Source: Eubacteriales bacterium
GTDB taxonomy: Bacteria > Bacillota > Clostridia > Peptostreptococcales > Anaerovoracaceae
Assembly: GCA_028680875.1 (NCBI GenBank)
Contig: JAQUJQ010000001.1
Location: 1 to 49,165, forward strand
DNA length: 49,165 nt
Direction: 5' to 3'
The position numbers were made by a program, and so were the translations under genes. Below are positions 1-9,100 of the stretch, piece after piece (the first letter of the stretch is position 1; every line of letters starts with the position of its first letter). A model generated the notes under the pieces. That model worked only from the letters and a program-made list of their open reading frames with translations. It was not told where the DNA came from and did no database searches.

Positions 1-1
1 T

Positions 2-145
2 AATGGTGTGGAATTTATAGCCTGCCAGATGTCGATGGATGTGATGGGTGTGAAGAAAGAAGAACTGCTCGATTGTGTAACTGTAGGTGGCGTTGCTACT
101 TACATGGAACGCGCCGAAAATGCTAATGTAAACCTCTTTATATAA
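2..145 (+). CDS. DsrE/DsrF-like protein, C-terminal part (cut by window edge)
   Basis: An open frame enters from the left edge and stops at 143-145. The visible 47 residues read NGVEFIACQMSMDVMGVKKE and end in a MERAENANVNLFI tail. This is typical of the small DsrE/DsrF/DrsH-like sulfur-relay fold in Bacteroidetes, where the cysteine in the ACQMSM stretch sits in the conserved pocket. The next gene, a thioredoxin, starts 7 bases downstream on the same strand, and a MarR regulator follows, so this is probably a small redox/sulfur operon. The family assignment comes from recognition of the tail only; the start and the rest of the protein lie outside the window. Confidence 0.7.
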   Translation, partial: NGVEFIACQMSMDVMGVKKEELLDCVTVGGVATYMERAENANVNLFI

Positions 146-152
146 TTATACG

Positions 153-626
153 ATGAAAAGATTAATAATTCTGATAGCTATGATGTCCGCTTTGAACTCT
201 TGTGCAAATGCCAATAATAATTCTGATACAACGGATAATACAAACAAATTAAACGATACGATAATGACAACAATTCATTTGACAAAACAACAATTTTTAG
301 AGAAAGTGGTGAATTATGAGACAAATCCCACTGAATGGAAATACCTTGGTGAGAAACCTGCAATAATAGACTTTTATGCTACATGGTGCGGTCCATGCAA
401 GATGCTTTCGCCTGTACTTGAAGAACTTGCGGCAGAATATGGGGACAAATTGGTAATCTACAAGATAGATACCGACAAAGAAAAGGAGCTTGCCGGAGCT
501 TTCGGCATTCGTTCAGTTCCGACACTTTTGTTCGTGCCTATGGAAGGACAACCTCAAATGGCTATGGGGGCACTTGGCAAGGCTGATTTGAAGAAGGCAA
601 TTGAGCAGGTCTTACTTGTAAAATAA
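153..626 (+). CDS. Thioredoxin-fold lipoprotein
   Basis: This 157-aa protein starts at an ATG with a short hydrophobic signal and a lipobox (LNSC, Cys17), so it is probably a lipid-anchored periplasmic protein. A low-complexity Asn/Thr linker (residues 20-38) leads into a thioredoxin domain with the redox motif WCGPC (Cys79, Cys82) and the cis-proline segment RSVPTLL. Thioredoxins of this kind reduce disulfides outside the cytoplasm. It lies 7 bases after the DsrE-like gene and 10 bases before the MarR regulator. A second in-frame ATG at residue 38 could give a cytoplasmic form without the signal; the sequence does not decide between the two. Confidence 0.9.
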   Translation: MKRLIILIAMMSALNSCANANNNSDTTDNTNKLNDTIMTTIHLTKQQFLEKVVNYETNPTEWKYLGEKPAIIDFYATWCGPCKMLSPVLEELAAEYGDKLVIYKIDTDKEKELAGAFGIRSVPTLLFVPMEGQPQMAMGALGKADLKKAIEQVLLVK

Positions 627-636
627 TAATCTGATC

Positions 637-975
637 ATGGAAAGACTTTGTAAAATCAGAGAAATCCAGCATAATATCGCAGCGTTTGAAAAGAGATTTG
701 TCGAACGCTACGGTATTTGCTTAAATGAGGGTATGATTCTCTGTTCTCTCTTAAAATCGGATCATGGCACTCTCACTTCAGGGGAGTTGAGCGAACTGCT
801 CGGTCTCTCTCATTCAAATACTTCAAAAGTTATTGCCTCTCTTGAAAATAAGTTACTGATTGAAAGGACTTTTTGTGAGAATGACAAACGGAAGATGTGC
901 TTTTCACTGACTTCTGAAGGGAGCCGTCTCATCCAATCTGTCAATTGCGACGAATTGGGAGAGCTGCCTCTCTGA
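637..975 (+). CDS. MarR-family transcriptional regulator
   Basis: This 112-aa protein has a winged-helix fold. A recognition-helix region (ELSELLGLSHSNTSKVIASL, residues about 52-71) is followed by a wing with KRKMCFSLTSEGSRLI. This matches MarR proteins, which act as dimers that sense small molecules or redox state. It is shorter than the usual 140-150 aa because the C-terminal dimerization helix is reduced. It begins 10 bases after the thioredoxin gene on the same strand, so it probably regulates this small redox operon. Confidence 0.8.
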   Translation: MERLCKIREIQHNIAAFEKRFVERYGICLNEGMILCSLLKSDHGTLTSGELSELLGLSHSNTSKVIASLENKLLIERTFCENDKRKMCFSLTSEGSRLIQSVNCDELGELPL

Positions 976-1154
976 AAATAGAGCCTGACGGCCGGCGTGA
1001 TTGACCATCTTGGGTGTTGACAGTCGATGATAATCGTTAATGGCAGTCATTTGGAGTAATCCCGAACGGACTTTTCCGGTCAGACTTTATCGTACACTTG
1101 TTGTCAGCAGCCGGTACACGTGCATTTGTCACGTGCTGCATTCGGAAAAACCCG

Positions 1155-2486
1155 TCACCCACGTGTCGTTAGCAGCCGGTACATCTGTTCGAGCAGTGAT
1201 GTTACAAATGACTCTTTGAGTGATGGCTTCATGTATGCCGCGCAAAGAGTCATTTTGTTATGGAATGTGCTCACCGACAGCATAAACGATGGTGAAACGA
1301 ATGCAGGGGAGACCACATACATATCTTCGATGCGGCTGCTGCCGAACCGAGACGTGTCGCTGTCCTGCCGGTTTGTCGTGGCATTCGTGTCGCTGTCTGG
1401 TTGTCCTATCGGAGCATTATCGAGCCTACCGATGTTGGCAATCATAGGAGTGCAGAGCCCTGTGGTCTTGATACTCTCCCAATCGGCTTTGTAACAGTCG
1501 GCAAGAGAATTGTAGTCTGTTGACATCAATTCGCAGCCAAGTACTGTCTGTAGTATGATTTCAGGGTCTGTTACCTTGTCAATCGACTTTTTCGCCTCTC
1601 TGACAAGTTGTGCAAAATCACAGTGTGTAGGGAGCTGTATGTTGAACAGATTTGAGAGATTGCAAATGGTGTTCGGAATGGTTTGATCTGTGTATTTTCG
1701 CAGATTGGCTGAAAATTGGATCTCTTTCGTCTTGTCGGAAACCTTTAGCAATGAACATAGAACGCGGTGATAAACTGCTGTGACAACGGCATTTATCGAA
1801 CTGCCATGAGCCTTGGCAAATCTGAAGATATTGTCCACCTCTTCTTCGGAAAATCGGATAGTACGGTAGTCAAACTGCTGTTCTGCAGATAAATCTCCTA
1901 TCGTAGTTCCCCATGTGGCAGTCATATCGCCAAGCAGGGAAGGGTTGAATCTTGAAGCTTTGTCGGTAACGGCGAAATGGCGGTAAAATGATTCGGTTCC
2001 ACGGCGGGATGCAACCTCCTGCGGTCTGAAATCTGGATTCTTTTCAACTTCGCAATACATTTCGGCAAGCAGTCGTACAAATTCGAGTGCACCTCCTGCA
2101 TCACAAAGGGCGTGATGTGTCTTTATCACTAAAAATGTGTTGTTGCCGCTTTTGACCATTATCAGTTTGAGAGGGCAATCTCTTTCTGCATCAATCTTTT
2201 CTCCAAGGGCGAGCTTGATCTCTTTTTCAGAGTCATCGGATTCGATAGATCTGCATAATTGCTGAATATCGAATGGTTGTTCTTTCCATTGCGGGATGGT
2301 CTCGTTCTTGTCAAAAATACATCCCAGAATCGGCTCTCTTATTATACAGCAATTCAGTGCTTGTTGTAATGTATTTATACTAAGATTGTTATCTGTTTTC
2401 AGTACAAATTGGATCAGTGCATTGGAGTTGCACTCCCGGGCGACAAAATTGAACCAGTCAAAAGGAGTAGTGTCGAAATGAGCCAT
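1155..2486 (-). CDS. Condensation-domain / alcohol acyltransferase-like protein
   Basis: The 443-aa protein, counted from the ATG at 2486, has the acyltransferase motif HHALCDAGG (His124, His125, Asp129). This motif is the signature of NRPS condensation domains, PapA5-type acyltransferases and alcohol acetyltransferases, which move an acyl group from a CoA or carrier to an alcohol or amine. The frame can be extended to a TTG at 2522, but the ATG is preceded by an AGAG stretch and is preferred. The substrate cannot be told from the sequence. It is a lone gene on the minus strand; a terminator of the upstream M56 gene lies just before it. Confidence 0.7.
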   Translation of the reverse strand: MAHFDTTPFDWFNFVARECNSNALIQFVLKTDNNLSINTLQQALNCCIIREPILGCIFDKNETIPQWKEQPFDIQQLCRSIESDDSEKEIKLALGEKIDAERDCPLKLIMVKSGNNTFLVIKTHHALCDAGGALEFVRLLAEMYCEVEKNPDFRPQEVASRRGTESFYRHFAVTDKASRFNPSLLGDMTATWGTTIGDLSAEQQFDYRTIRFSEEEVDNIFRFAKAHGSSINAVVTAVYHRVLCSLLKVSDKTKEIQFSANLRKYTDQTIPNTICNLSNLFNIQLPTHCDFAQLVREAKKSIDKVTDPEIILQTVLGCELMSTDYNSLADCYKADWESIKTTGLCTPMIANIGRLDNAPIGQPDSDTNATTNRQDSDTSRFGSSRIEDMYVVSPAFVSPSFMLSVSTFHNKMTLCAAYMKPSLKESFVTSLLEQMYRLLTTRG

Positions 2487-2605
2487 CTCTGTGATATTGT
2501 TTGTTAATCGTATTGTTTTCAAATGTTAAGGTCCGTTTGTCCGAAAAGGGGTGCAAATTTAGCAAATAATATTGTATATGTAATAGCAAGTCGGTATATG
2601 CAAAC

Positions 2606-2630
2606 AAATCGGGCTTTGCGGGCCCGATTC
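2606..2630 (-). terminator. Rho-independent terminator after the M56 gene
   Basis: Read on the minus strand, an 8-bp stem (AATCGGGC with GCCCGATT) closes a short loop and is followed by TTGTTT. It lies 23 bases past the stop of the M56 peptidase gene and separates it from the acyltransferase gene. Confidence 0.6.
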
Positions 2631-2652
2631 CTCTGTTTGAAGATGTGAAAAT

Positions 2653-4161
2653 TTATTTTTTGGTAGTAATTTCGACTATCGATTCTTTCTCTTTTTTGTT
2701 GACATTAATTGAAGAGATACTGTCCGGATCCATTGCCTGCATCTCCTTGTCGGTGATTTTTTTGCCATCAACGAAAATTTGTACGTTTTCATTATCCGAA
2801 CCTTCTGTGGCTTTGATTGTTACTGATCGAAAATCCCCTTTCAGGAGGTCCTTTCCGTCTTTGGTAACATTAATGGTAATAGTGGCATTATCATCTGAGC
2901 CATCGGAAGACGTTTTGATAGAAACGGATTTGCTTTCAGACATTTTGACTTTGTCGGACTTGTTGATTATAATAGTTTCTATTTCCGATGCATCAATTTT
3001 GTCGGACTTGTCGCCATAACTTATGACTTCGACATTTTGTGTCACCTTCACTTCAGGTTTGAGGTTGATGCGAACTTCTTTTCTGCCATTTGACTTATCA
3101 ACATTAATGTTTGATATCATGTTGTGGTTCAGAGCATCAACGATTCCTTTGGTGACCTTTACGTCATTGACATAATAGATAACAGAGTCTGCTGATGCGA
3201 TACCTGCTTCGGCTTCTTTGTTATATGAGGCTTCGGCATCCTTGTAGGTGGTTTTGGTCTTAGCGGAGGTCATAAGGGTTATCCCGATGACAGGAATGAT
3301 AAATAGCACTTTCCAAAGTGCTGCGGATGAAGATTTTTTAGATAACATCATTGTAATACGATTTTTAAGAACATTATGATTAAAACTGTTGGCAACTGAA
3401 TAGAAATTGTTTCCAACGGCCTTTTTGATTAATAACAGTTGGTATTGTCCGGCATTAATGCCGCTTTTAAGTACACGGTCATCTGCCTGATATTCATGGA
3501 TGGATCTCAGGTCGCTGCGAAGCATCCACATTGCAGGATTAAACCATTGGAAAGCGGTAAGAATGTCTGTAAATAGGATGTCGCATGAGTGTTTGAGTGC
3601 AATGTGGGCCTTCTCATGCAGGATTATTTCATCAAGCGCGGATTCGCTCAAGCCATCTGCCGAAGTTGCCATGCAATTTTCGGAAGAAAGGAAATCATTT
3701 TCAGAAATGACTATGTAGGACATCCTGCTGAAAGGGGAGACAGGCTCCGAAGTGACATATATTTCAGTGCCGTCTTTCCCGATTTCTTTGCGTGAGTGTC
3801 TGATGAGGGATAGTACCTTATGTATTGAACGGAAAGTCTTGAAAAGCACAAATATGGCTCCCATTGCAACGATTCCGAGTATGATTTCAGGCCAGAGGGA
3901 AGATTTTTCGGCTATTTTCGACACTGTGTCTGTTGCTGTTTCGGTTTGAGTTACGGCTTTAGAGATAGGAACTTCCACCACTTTTTCGATAGTGATGATG
4001 CAGAAGGGGAGGATGAATGACATTGCAGCTGTCGCGAGCAACACAATCCTGTTTACACGGTGAAATGTCTCCTTGCTGAGCAACAGGCGATAAAACATAT
4101 AGAAGACCGCCATTATGACAGCTGTTTTCAGCAGATAAATAAGTATGGCAAGTGCATTCAT
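2653..4161 (-). CDS. BlaR1/MecR1-like M56 membrane metallopeptidase
   Basis: This 502-aa protein has hydrophobic segments near residues 5-28, 37-58 and 90-108, followed by a zinc-protease motif HEKAH (182-186). Downstream are HEYQADDRVL (a third zinc ligand) and another membrane segment near residue 290. This is the M56 layout of BlaR1/MecR1 sensors. The C-terminal half lacks a beta-lactam sensor domain and instead carries repeated short beta-rich modules (residues about 330-500). Its start overlaps the stop of the BlaI-type repressor gene (TAATG), so the two are translationally coupled. The family works by cleaving the partner repressor on an extracellular signal; the signal here is unknown. 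Confidence 0.88.
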   Translation of the reverse strand: MNALAILIYLLKTAVIMAVFYMFYRLLLSKETFHRVNRIVLLATAAMSFILPFCIITIEKVVEVPISKAVTQTETATDTVSKIAEKSSLWPEIILGIVAMGAIFVLFKTFRSIHKVLSLIRHSRKEIGKDGTEIYVTSEPVSPFSRMSYIVISENDFLSSENCMATSADGLSESALDEIILHEKAHIALKHSCDILFTDILTAFQWFNPAMWMLRSDLRSIHEYQADDRVLKSGINAGQYQLLLIKKAVGNNFYSVANSFNHNVLKNRITMMLSKKSSSAALWKVLFIIPVIGITLMTSAKTKTTYKDAEASYNKEAEAGIASADSVIYYVNDVKVTKGIVDALNHNMISNINVDKSNGRKEVRINLKPEVKVTQNVEVISYGDKSDKIDASEIETIIINKSDKVKMSESKSVSIKTSSDGSDDNATITINVTKDGKDLLKGDFRSVTIKATEGSDNENVQIFVDGKKITDKEMQAMDPDSISSINVNKKEKESIVEITTKK

Positions 4162-4523
4162 TATTTTGAGGATGAGTTAACCTTGTTGATAAGTTCTTTG
4201 AGTTCGTCGATGGAGATTTTTTCCTCTTTGACAAGAGCGGAGACCGCATCAAGATAAGATCCGTCAAAGAAATTGGAAACCATGCTGCTGATGGCGTTTT
4301 TGCCGTATTCTTCCTTTGAAACGACAGAGTAGTACTGGTATGTGCTGCCATATACGTTGTGAGAAAGGTATCCATTGCTTTCAAGGATCCTTACCATTGT
4401 GGAAATGGTGTTGAAGTGTGGTTTGGGGTCGGGATACAAGGCTACCAGATCTTTGACGAACATCGGACCGGATTGCCAGAAAAATTCCATTATTTCACTC
4501 TCTTTATTAGTAAGTCTTTTCAT
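4161..4523 (-). CDS. BlaI/MecI/CopY-family repressor
   Basis: The 120-aa protein is a winged-helix repressor of the Penicillinase_R family: it opens with LTNKESEIMEFFWQSGPMFV and continues with a recognition region around FNTISTMVRILESNGYLSH. BlaI proteins bind as dimers to their own promoter and are cleaved after the partner M56 protease is activated. It is the first gene of a two-gene operon with that protease, with overlapping stop and start codons. The upstream A/T-rich region holds repeated (T)AACTA-type half sites that could be its operator. Confidence 0.88.
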   Translation of the reverse strand: MKRLTNKESEIMEFFWQSGPMFVKDLVALYPDPKPHFNTISTMVRILESNGYLSHNVYGSTYQYYSVVSKEEYGKNAISSMVSNFFDGSYLDAVSALVKEEKISIDELKELINKVNSSSK

Positions 4524-4578
4524 TGTATAAACGTTTTAACTTTCACGCTGCAAATGTAACTATATTTTTTAATTATGC

Positions 4579-4616
4579 AACTAAAAAATTTAATTACTTG
4601 ACTATAAATTTTAGTT
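4579..4616. promoter_or_regulatory. Candidate BlaI operator upstream of the repressor operon
   Basis: An 8-bp inverted repeat, AACTAAAA and TTTTAGTT, spans 4579-4586 and 4609-4616, with further half sites (TAACTA near 4558, GACTAT near 4600). It lies 56-93 bases upstream of the blaI-type start codon. BlaI-family repressors bind A/T-rich dyads with similar TACTA-like halves, so autoregulation is likely but not shown. Confidence 0.4.
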
Positions 4617-4816
4617 AAAGAGCATAAATATTTGTAAATAAGCATATTATAAATAGTATATTTCATTATTAACAATCAGCATGATCTATATAACGATAGC
4701 TGAGCGACAGGTGGAAGAGGCATCCGGAGGGCGTTTTCGTTCGCAGACACTCAATGTAGTTATTGATAGCTTTTATCCATTTATGTATGTTGAAATTTAA
4801 ATACAAAGAGCTTTTA

Positions 4817-4847
4817 TTGGACAAAGGGAATGGAATTTGTATCTTTA
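4817..4847 (+). promoter_or_regulatory. Bacteroidetes-type promoter for the lipoprotein gene
   Basis: TTGG at 4817-4820, 19 bases, then TATCTTTA at 4840-4847. This is close to the Bacteroidetes consensus (TTTG, 19-21 bases, TAnnTTTG). It would place a transcript start near 4853, about 80 bases before the lipoprotein ATG at 4936. Confidence 0.5.
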
Positions 4848-4935
4848 CAAGTGGAAATTTAGTTAGCAGATTCGACAATGAATACAAAAATTGAAGATTG
4901 TCTTGTATGTAAATAAACCATCAAATTATATAAAT

Positions 4936-5781
4936 ATGAAAAAATCTTTGTCGTTTTTAGGAATCGTAGCAGTAACAAGTCTGTTACTTTGTTCGTGTGA
5001 TAAGCCTCAAGTGCAGTTTAAGACGCTTACGTGCAATGAGGTTTTCAAATCTGAAAAAGTTATCGAAAAGTTCCATCCTGCAGAAGATGCTGTGCACGGA
5101 ATTGGTTTCAATCTTCATTTTACGTACCCTGTTTCAGGGGTTGATGAGGCGCTGATACCTGTGATGCAGAATGCTCTGGTGGAGTCTTTCTTTAGTGGCA
5201 TGTATCCGGGAATGGAACCGGAGGCTGCTTTTGATACATTCATCCAGGCTAATCGCCAGGACTATTTGAATGAAATTGATGCATGTATCGGTGATTGTGA
5301 TGAAATGGTTGGAGGGCTGTTTTCATGGAAAATTTATATCGTAGATACGATCTGTTTTCAGAATGACAGATTAATCCAGTTTCAAACAGATGGTTATGGT
5401 TATACCGGGGGTGCTCATGGGACGACTTGGTACACGGGAGTATTGTTCGATCTGGAGCAGGGGAGGATGTTGACTTCTGATGATGTATTTGTATCTGATG
5501 CAGAACCGCTTAAAGATCTGCTGATTGAAGAATATCTGAAGACTAATGAAGAGTTGAGAAATAGTGATGATGCTTCGAATATTGCCGGAATCAGAAATAA
5601 CACATGGAATGGCCAGACACATTTTGCAATCACAGATGATGGTATTTATTTTATGTATGACTCTTATGCACTTGGTTATTATGCACTTGGCTCACCAAAA
5701 CTGTTTCTTTCATACGATCGGCTCAAAGGTCTGATCCGCGAAGACTCGCCGGTATATGACATTGCAAATGCGGTGAAATAA
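4936..5781 (+). CDS. DUF4163/DUF3298 (RsiV-like) lipoprotein
   Basis: Starting at the ATG at 4936 the protein has 281 aa, a clear signal sequence and a lipobox (LLCSC), so it is an envelope lipoprotein. The segment YGYTGGAHGTTWYTGVLFDL followed by EQGRMLTSDDVF is the hallmark of the DUF3298/RsiV C-terminal domain; the N-terminal half fits DUF4163. RsiV homologs in other phyla bind lysozyme, but the role in Bacteroidales is not known. It stands alone, with its own promoter upstream and a strong terminator downstream. The frame extends upstream only to a TTG, so the ATG with a signal peptide is preferred. Confidence 0.8.
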   Translation: MKKSLSFLGIVAVTSLLLCSCDKPQVQFKTLTCNEVFKSEKVIEKFHPAEDAVHGIGFNLHFTYPVSGVDEALIPVMQNALVESFFSGMYPGMEPEAAFDTFIQANRQDYLNEIDACIGDCDEMVGGLFSWKIYIVDTICFQNDRLIQFQTDGYGYTGGAHGTTWYTGVLFDLEQGRMLTSDDVFVSDAEPLKDLLIEEYLKTNEELRNSDDASNIAGIRNNTWNGQTHFAITDDGIYFMYDSYALGYYALGSPKLFLSYDRLKGLIREDSPVYDIANAVK

Positions 5782-5823
5782 AACGGACCGGTAGTCGGAA
5801 ACGTATCTTTCTGAAAATAAATT

Positions 5824-5869
5824 AAATAGAGATTTAGTAACTCGCTGAGTTTTATCTAAATCTCTATTT
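5824..5869. terminator. Bidirectional terminator
   Basis: A 14-bp perfect stem (5824-5837 with 5856-5869; arms AAATAGAGATTTAG and its complement) is followed by T residues on the plus strand. It ends the lipoprotein transcript and insulates it from the tracrRNA coming from the right. Confidence 0.75.
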
Positions 5870-5930
5870 TTTTGTCACATATAGGTAAAAATTAGAGGGA
5901 AAATCATATTAACCTGAGTATATTTTATCT

Positions 5931-6011
5931 AAAAAAGACGAGACAGCAAGCTGCCCCGTCTTAAATGTTTTCACAACGGAATAATCCTTATTGTGATTTG
6001 CTTAAAATTTG
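5931..6011 (-). ncRNA. tracrRNA of the type II-C CRISPR system
   Basis: On the minus strand, positions 6012-5991 read as an anti-repeat (ACAAATTTTAAGCAAATCAC...) that can pair with the first 20 or so bases of the 47-bp CRISPR repeat as transcribed from the minus strand. It is followed by a small GGA/TCC hairpin, a linker, and a strong terminator stem (AAGACG...CGTCTT around GGCAGC/GCTGTC, 5938-5962) ending in a T run at 5931-5936. A promoter sits just upstream. The RNA is about 80 nt, and its direction fixes the crRNA strand as minus. The exact 5' end is inferred from promoter spacing. Confidence 0.85.
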
Positions 6012-6016
6012 TTCTG

Positions 6017-6047
6017 CGAAGATAGGTATTTTTTATTAGTAATCAAA
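6017..6047 (-). promoter_or_regulatory. tracrRNA promoter
   Basis: On the minus strand there is TTTG (6047-6044), exactly 19 bases, then TATCTTCG (6024-6017). This matches the Bacteroidetes consensus with one mismatch in the -7 box. The predicted start is near 6011, at the first base of the anti-repeat. Confidence 0.7.
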
Positions 6048-6074
6048 TAATTCCGTAAAATAAATTTTTATTCT

Positions 6075-6106
6075 TAACTTTATAGTCTATTAAACAGAAT
6101 AGACTA
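6075..6106 (+). promoter_or_regulatory. cas9 promoter region with a 9-bp inverted repeat ending on the start codon
   Basis: TAACTTTA at 6075-6082 resembles a Bacteroidetes -7 box (TAnnTTTG) with a weak upstream element. Directly after it, a perfect 9-bp inverted repeat TAGTCTATT / AATAGACTA (6083-6091 and 6098-6106, 6-base loop) covers the expected transcript start and ends on the A of the cas9 ATG. It could be an operator for a dimeric repressor or an RNA hairpin that hides the start codon. Confidence 0.5.
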
Positions 6107-9100
6107 TGAAAAAGATTTTAGGTCTCGACTTAGGTACCAACAGCATCGGATGGGCGGTGGTTAATGCGAATGAAGATGGAACTCCTACAACTATTGAAGG
6201 AATGGGTAGCCGGATTATCCCAATGGGAGCAGACAAAATTAGTTATGAAAAGGGAGCAGGCATAACAAAAAATGCCGATAGGCGAGCAAAACGTACTGCA
6301 CGCAAGGGAAATAAACGATACAAACAACGTCGGGATAAGTTGCTGTTTGTTTTAAATGAACTTGGAATGCTTCCTGAACAATTTATTGTGAGGCATAAGG
6401 TGCGTGATGAAAAAGGAAAGTTAACGGATGAATATGCCGATGGTTTTCCGGATTCTAACCATTTGCAGGATTTAGTATTAGAGCCTATAAAAAAGAATTC
6501 ACTACAACTAACTTCAAAAACATATTATGAAAAGCGAGTAAATGCTATACACAACAAAGTTGATAATTTAAGTGATTTGGGTAAAATTTTATACCAATTC
6601 AATCAATTACGCGGTTATGCAGGTGGAAATAGAAATGATGAAAAAAATAAAAAGGCTGAAAATGTTGAGGATGAAGAAAATAAAAAATACGAGGTGTTTA
6701 CTGCAAAATGTTTGATTACCGACATCGAAAAATCAGACTATATTTTTAAGGTTAAAGGTGGAATAAATAAGGGACAAGAATTACCAAAATATATTGTAAC
6801 ACTTATAAGTGATGATAAGGAATATAGAGGTGAAACAGAATTGCAGACATTGGAAAAAGATAAAGATGAAGAATTAGAAATAAGAATAAAAAGGACAAAA
6901 AAGGGAGAAACGATAACATTTGCATTGCCGCAAAAGACAAATTGGCGAAAGCAAATGGAAAAAACGGAAGAAACGTTAAATGAAAGGAACAAATACAAAC
7001 ATTATTATATCGGTGAATTGTTGTTAGATGATTTGAAAGAAAATCAATGGACAAAAATCAGAAATCGAGTAATTTTACGCAAGCGTTATCAAGAGGAATT
7101 TGACGCTATATGGGAAACTCAGTCTCAATATTTTGATGTCCTGAAATTATGTTCAAAAGAATCACTTCAACGTATCACAAACTATTTGTATCCCGGTAAT
7201 GGCGAAAATCAAATAAAACTGAGAAATGAAGCAATAGAAAAAGGCTTATACCACATAATAAGAAATCAAATAATTTATTATCAACGTCCGTTGAAACCAC
7301 AAACTGATTTAATTGCTAATTGCCAATTTGAAAAAGATGAAAAAGTTACGCCTGAATCAAATCCTATTTTTCAAGAATTTCGCTGCTGGCAACAAATCAA
7401 CAACCTTTATGTCACTTCAAAACAGAAAGTTTTTGATGAGCGTAAAAAGAAGGAAGTTTATAAATATAAAGATAGATACCTTACAGATGAACAAAGAGAG
7501 GCTCTTTATGATAAATTACAGATTCAGAAACAGTTGGGCTTTGGCGAAGTCGCCAAAATTGTTCAACTGAAAGATGACAAAACAGAATATTTGAATGGAC
7601 TTAATGTAAAAGCAAAGTTAAAAGGCTGTGATACCAATATTTCTATACGAAAGATTTTAGGTGCCTATGCCGAAGAATTAGAAAATAAAAATACTAATAT
7701 TATTAGTGAAATTTGGAATATACTTTATTACAAAACAGGGAATGAATATGATGTTGATAGTGATAATGTTAAATCGCTAATTAATACTTTGTGCCAATAT
7801 GTTGATAAACAAATTGCGACTGAATTATCTTTGAATCTGGCACAAAAAATAAGTTTTACCAAAAAATATAAAAGCCTATCTGTAAAGGCTATCAATAATA
7901 TTTTGCCTTTAATGAAAAGCGGCAAGTATTATTCCAATGAGAAATTATCTGCTGCTTCAATTGATAAATACAATAAAATAGTCAACACAATAAACACAGG
8001 AGAGATAGATGATTCAACCGAATTGTATATGGTTGATTATCTGTATAATAATTCGGACTTGATAGAAAAAGGTGGAATGATGTACGCTTTTGCAACTTCG
8101 TTGGTTTATGGCAGTCATTCAAATACGAAAATTAAACCTTCTATTACAAACTATCACGATATTGTTTACACCGAGCGAAATTTGCGGAACCCTATTGTTG
8201 AGCAAATTACAAATGAAACCATGCAAATAATAAAGGCTATTTGGAAACAATATAAATTTAATCCGCAGGAATTGGAAATACGTGTTGAGTTGGCTCGCGA
8301 GTTGAAAAATAGTGCCGTAGAGCGTGAGCGGATATATAAAAGTCAAATCAAAAATAAAAAGATAAACGACTCAATAAAGCAGCGTTTAATAGAGCTTAAT
8401 CAAGAAGCCTCTTCTACAAATATAGATAAATACAAATTGTGGAGTAAACAAAGTACCGAAGACTATCCTATATTTAAAGACATAAAATCACCTACCCAAG
8501 ATGAGATCCAACGTTTGAGAATATGGGAAGAGCAAAAGTGTGTCTCTCCTTATACAAACAAGCCTATTCCTCTGTCAAAACTGTTTGATACAAGAGAATA
8601 TGACATAGACCATATTATTCCAAAAGCCCGTTTTTTTGACGATTCAATGGCAAACAAAGTAATATGCGAATCAAATATAAACGAAGAAAAAAGTAATCGG
8701 ACTGCATGGGAATATATAACGCAACAAACGAGTAAACATAAAATCTTTGATGTAGAAGCATATATTAAGCATGTTAATGATAATTTTTTCGGGCAAAAGA
8801 AAAAGAATTTATTATTGGAAAAAATACCGACCGATTGCGTTACTCGTCAAATAAAAGACACACAATATATTTCGGTTGCAGTAAAAAGCGAATTAGCAAA
8901 AATTGTGGGGAGCGATAATGTCAAAAGTTCTACCGGCGAAATAACAAGTTTTTTGCGTAGCCATTGGGGATTGAAAAAATTGTTCATGGAATTGACGGAG
9001 TCCAGATTTAAGCAAATGGAATTATGGGATGAAACAAAAGAATGGGTAAAACGATATTATGATAAAGACAAAGGGAAAAATGTATATGAAATAGAAAATT

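Noticed and set aside
1120..1494. Plus-strand frame opposite the acyltransferase gene
   Set aside because: It lies antisense to the end of a well-supported gene with the HHxxxD motif and shows no domain.
5990..6026. Plus-strand transcription of the repeat-like sequence upstream of cas9 (alternative tracrRNA direction)
   Set aside because: No terminator or promoter fits on the plus strand, while the minus strand has a promoter with exact spacing and a strong terminator.
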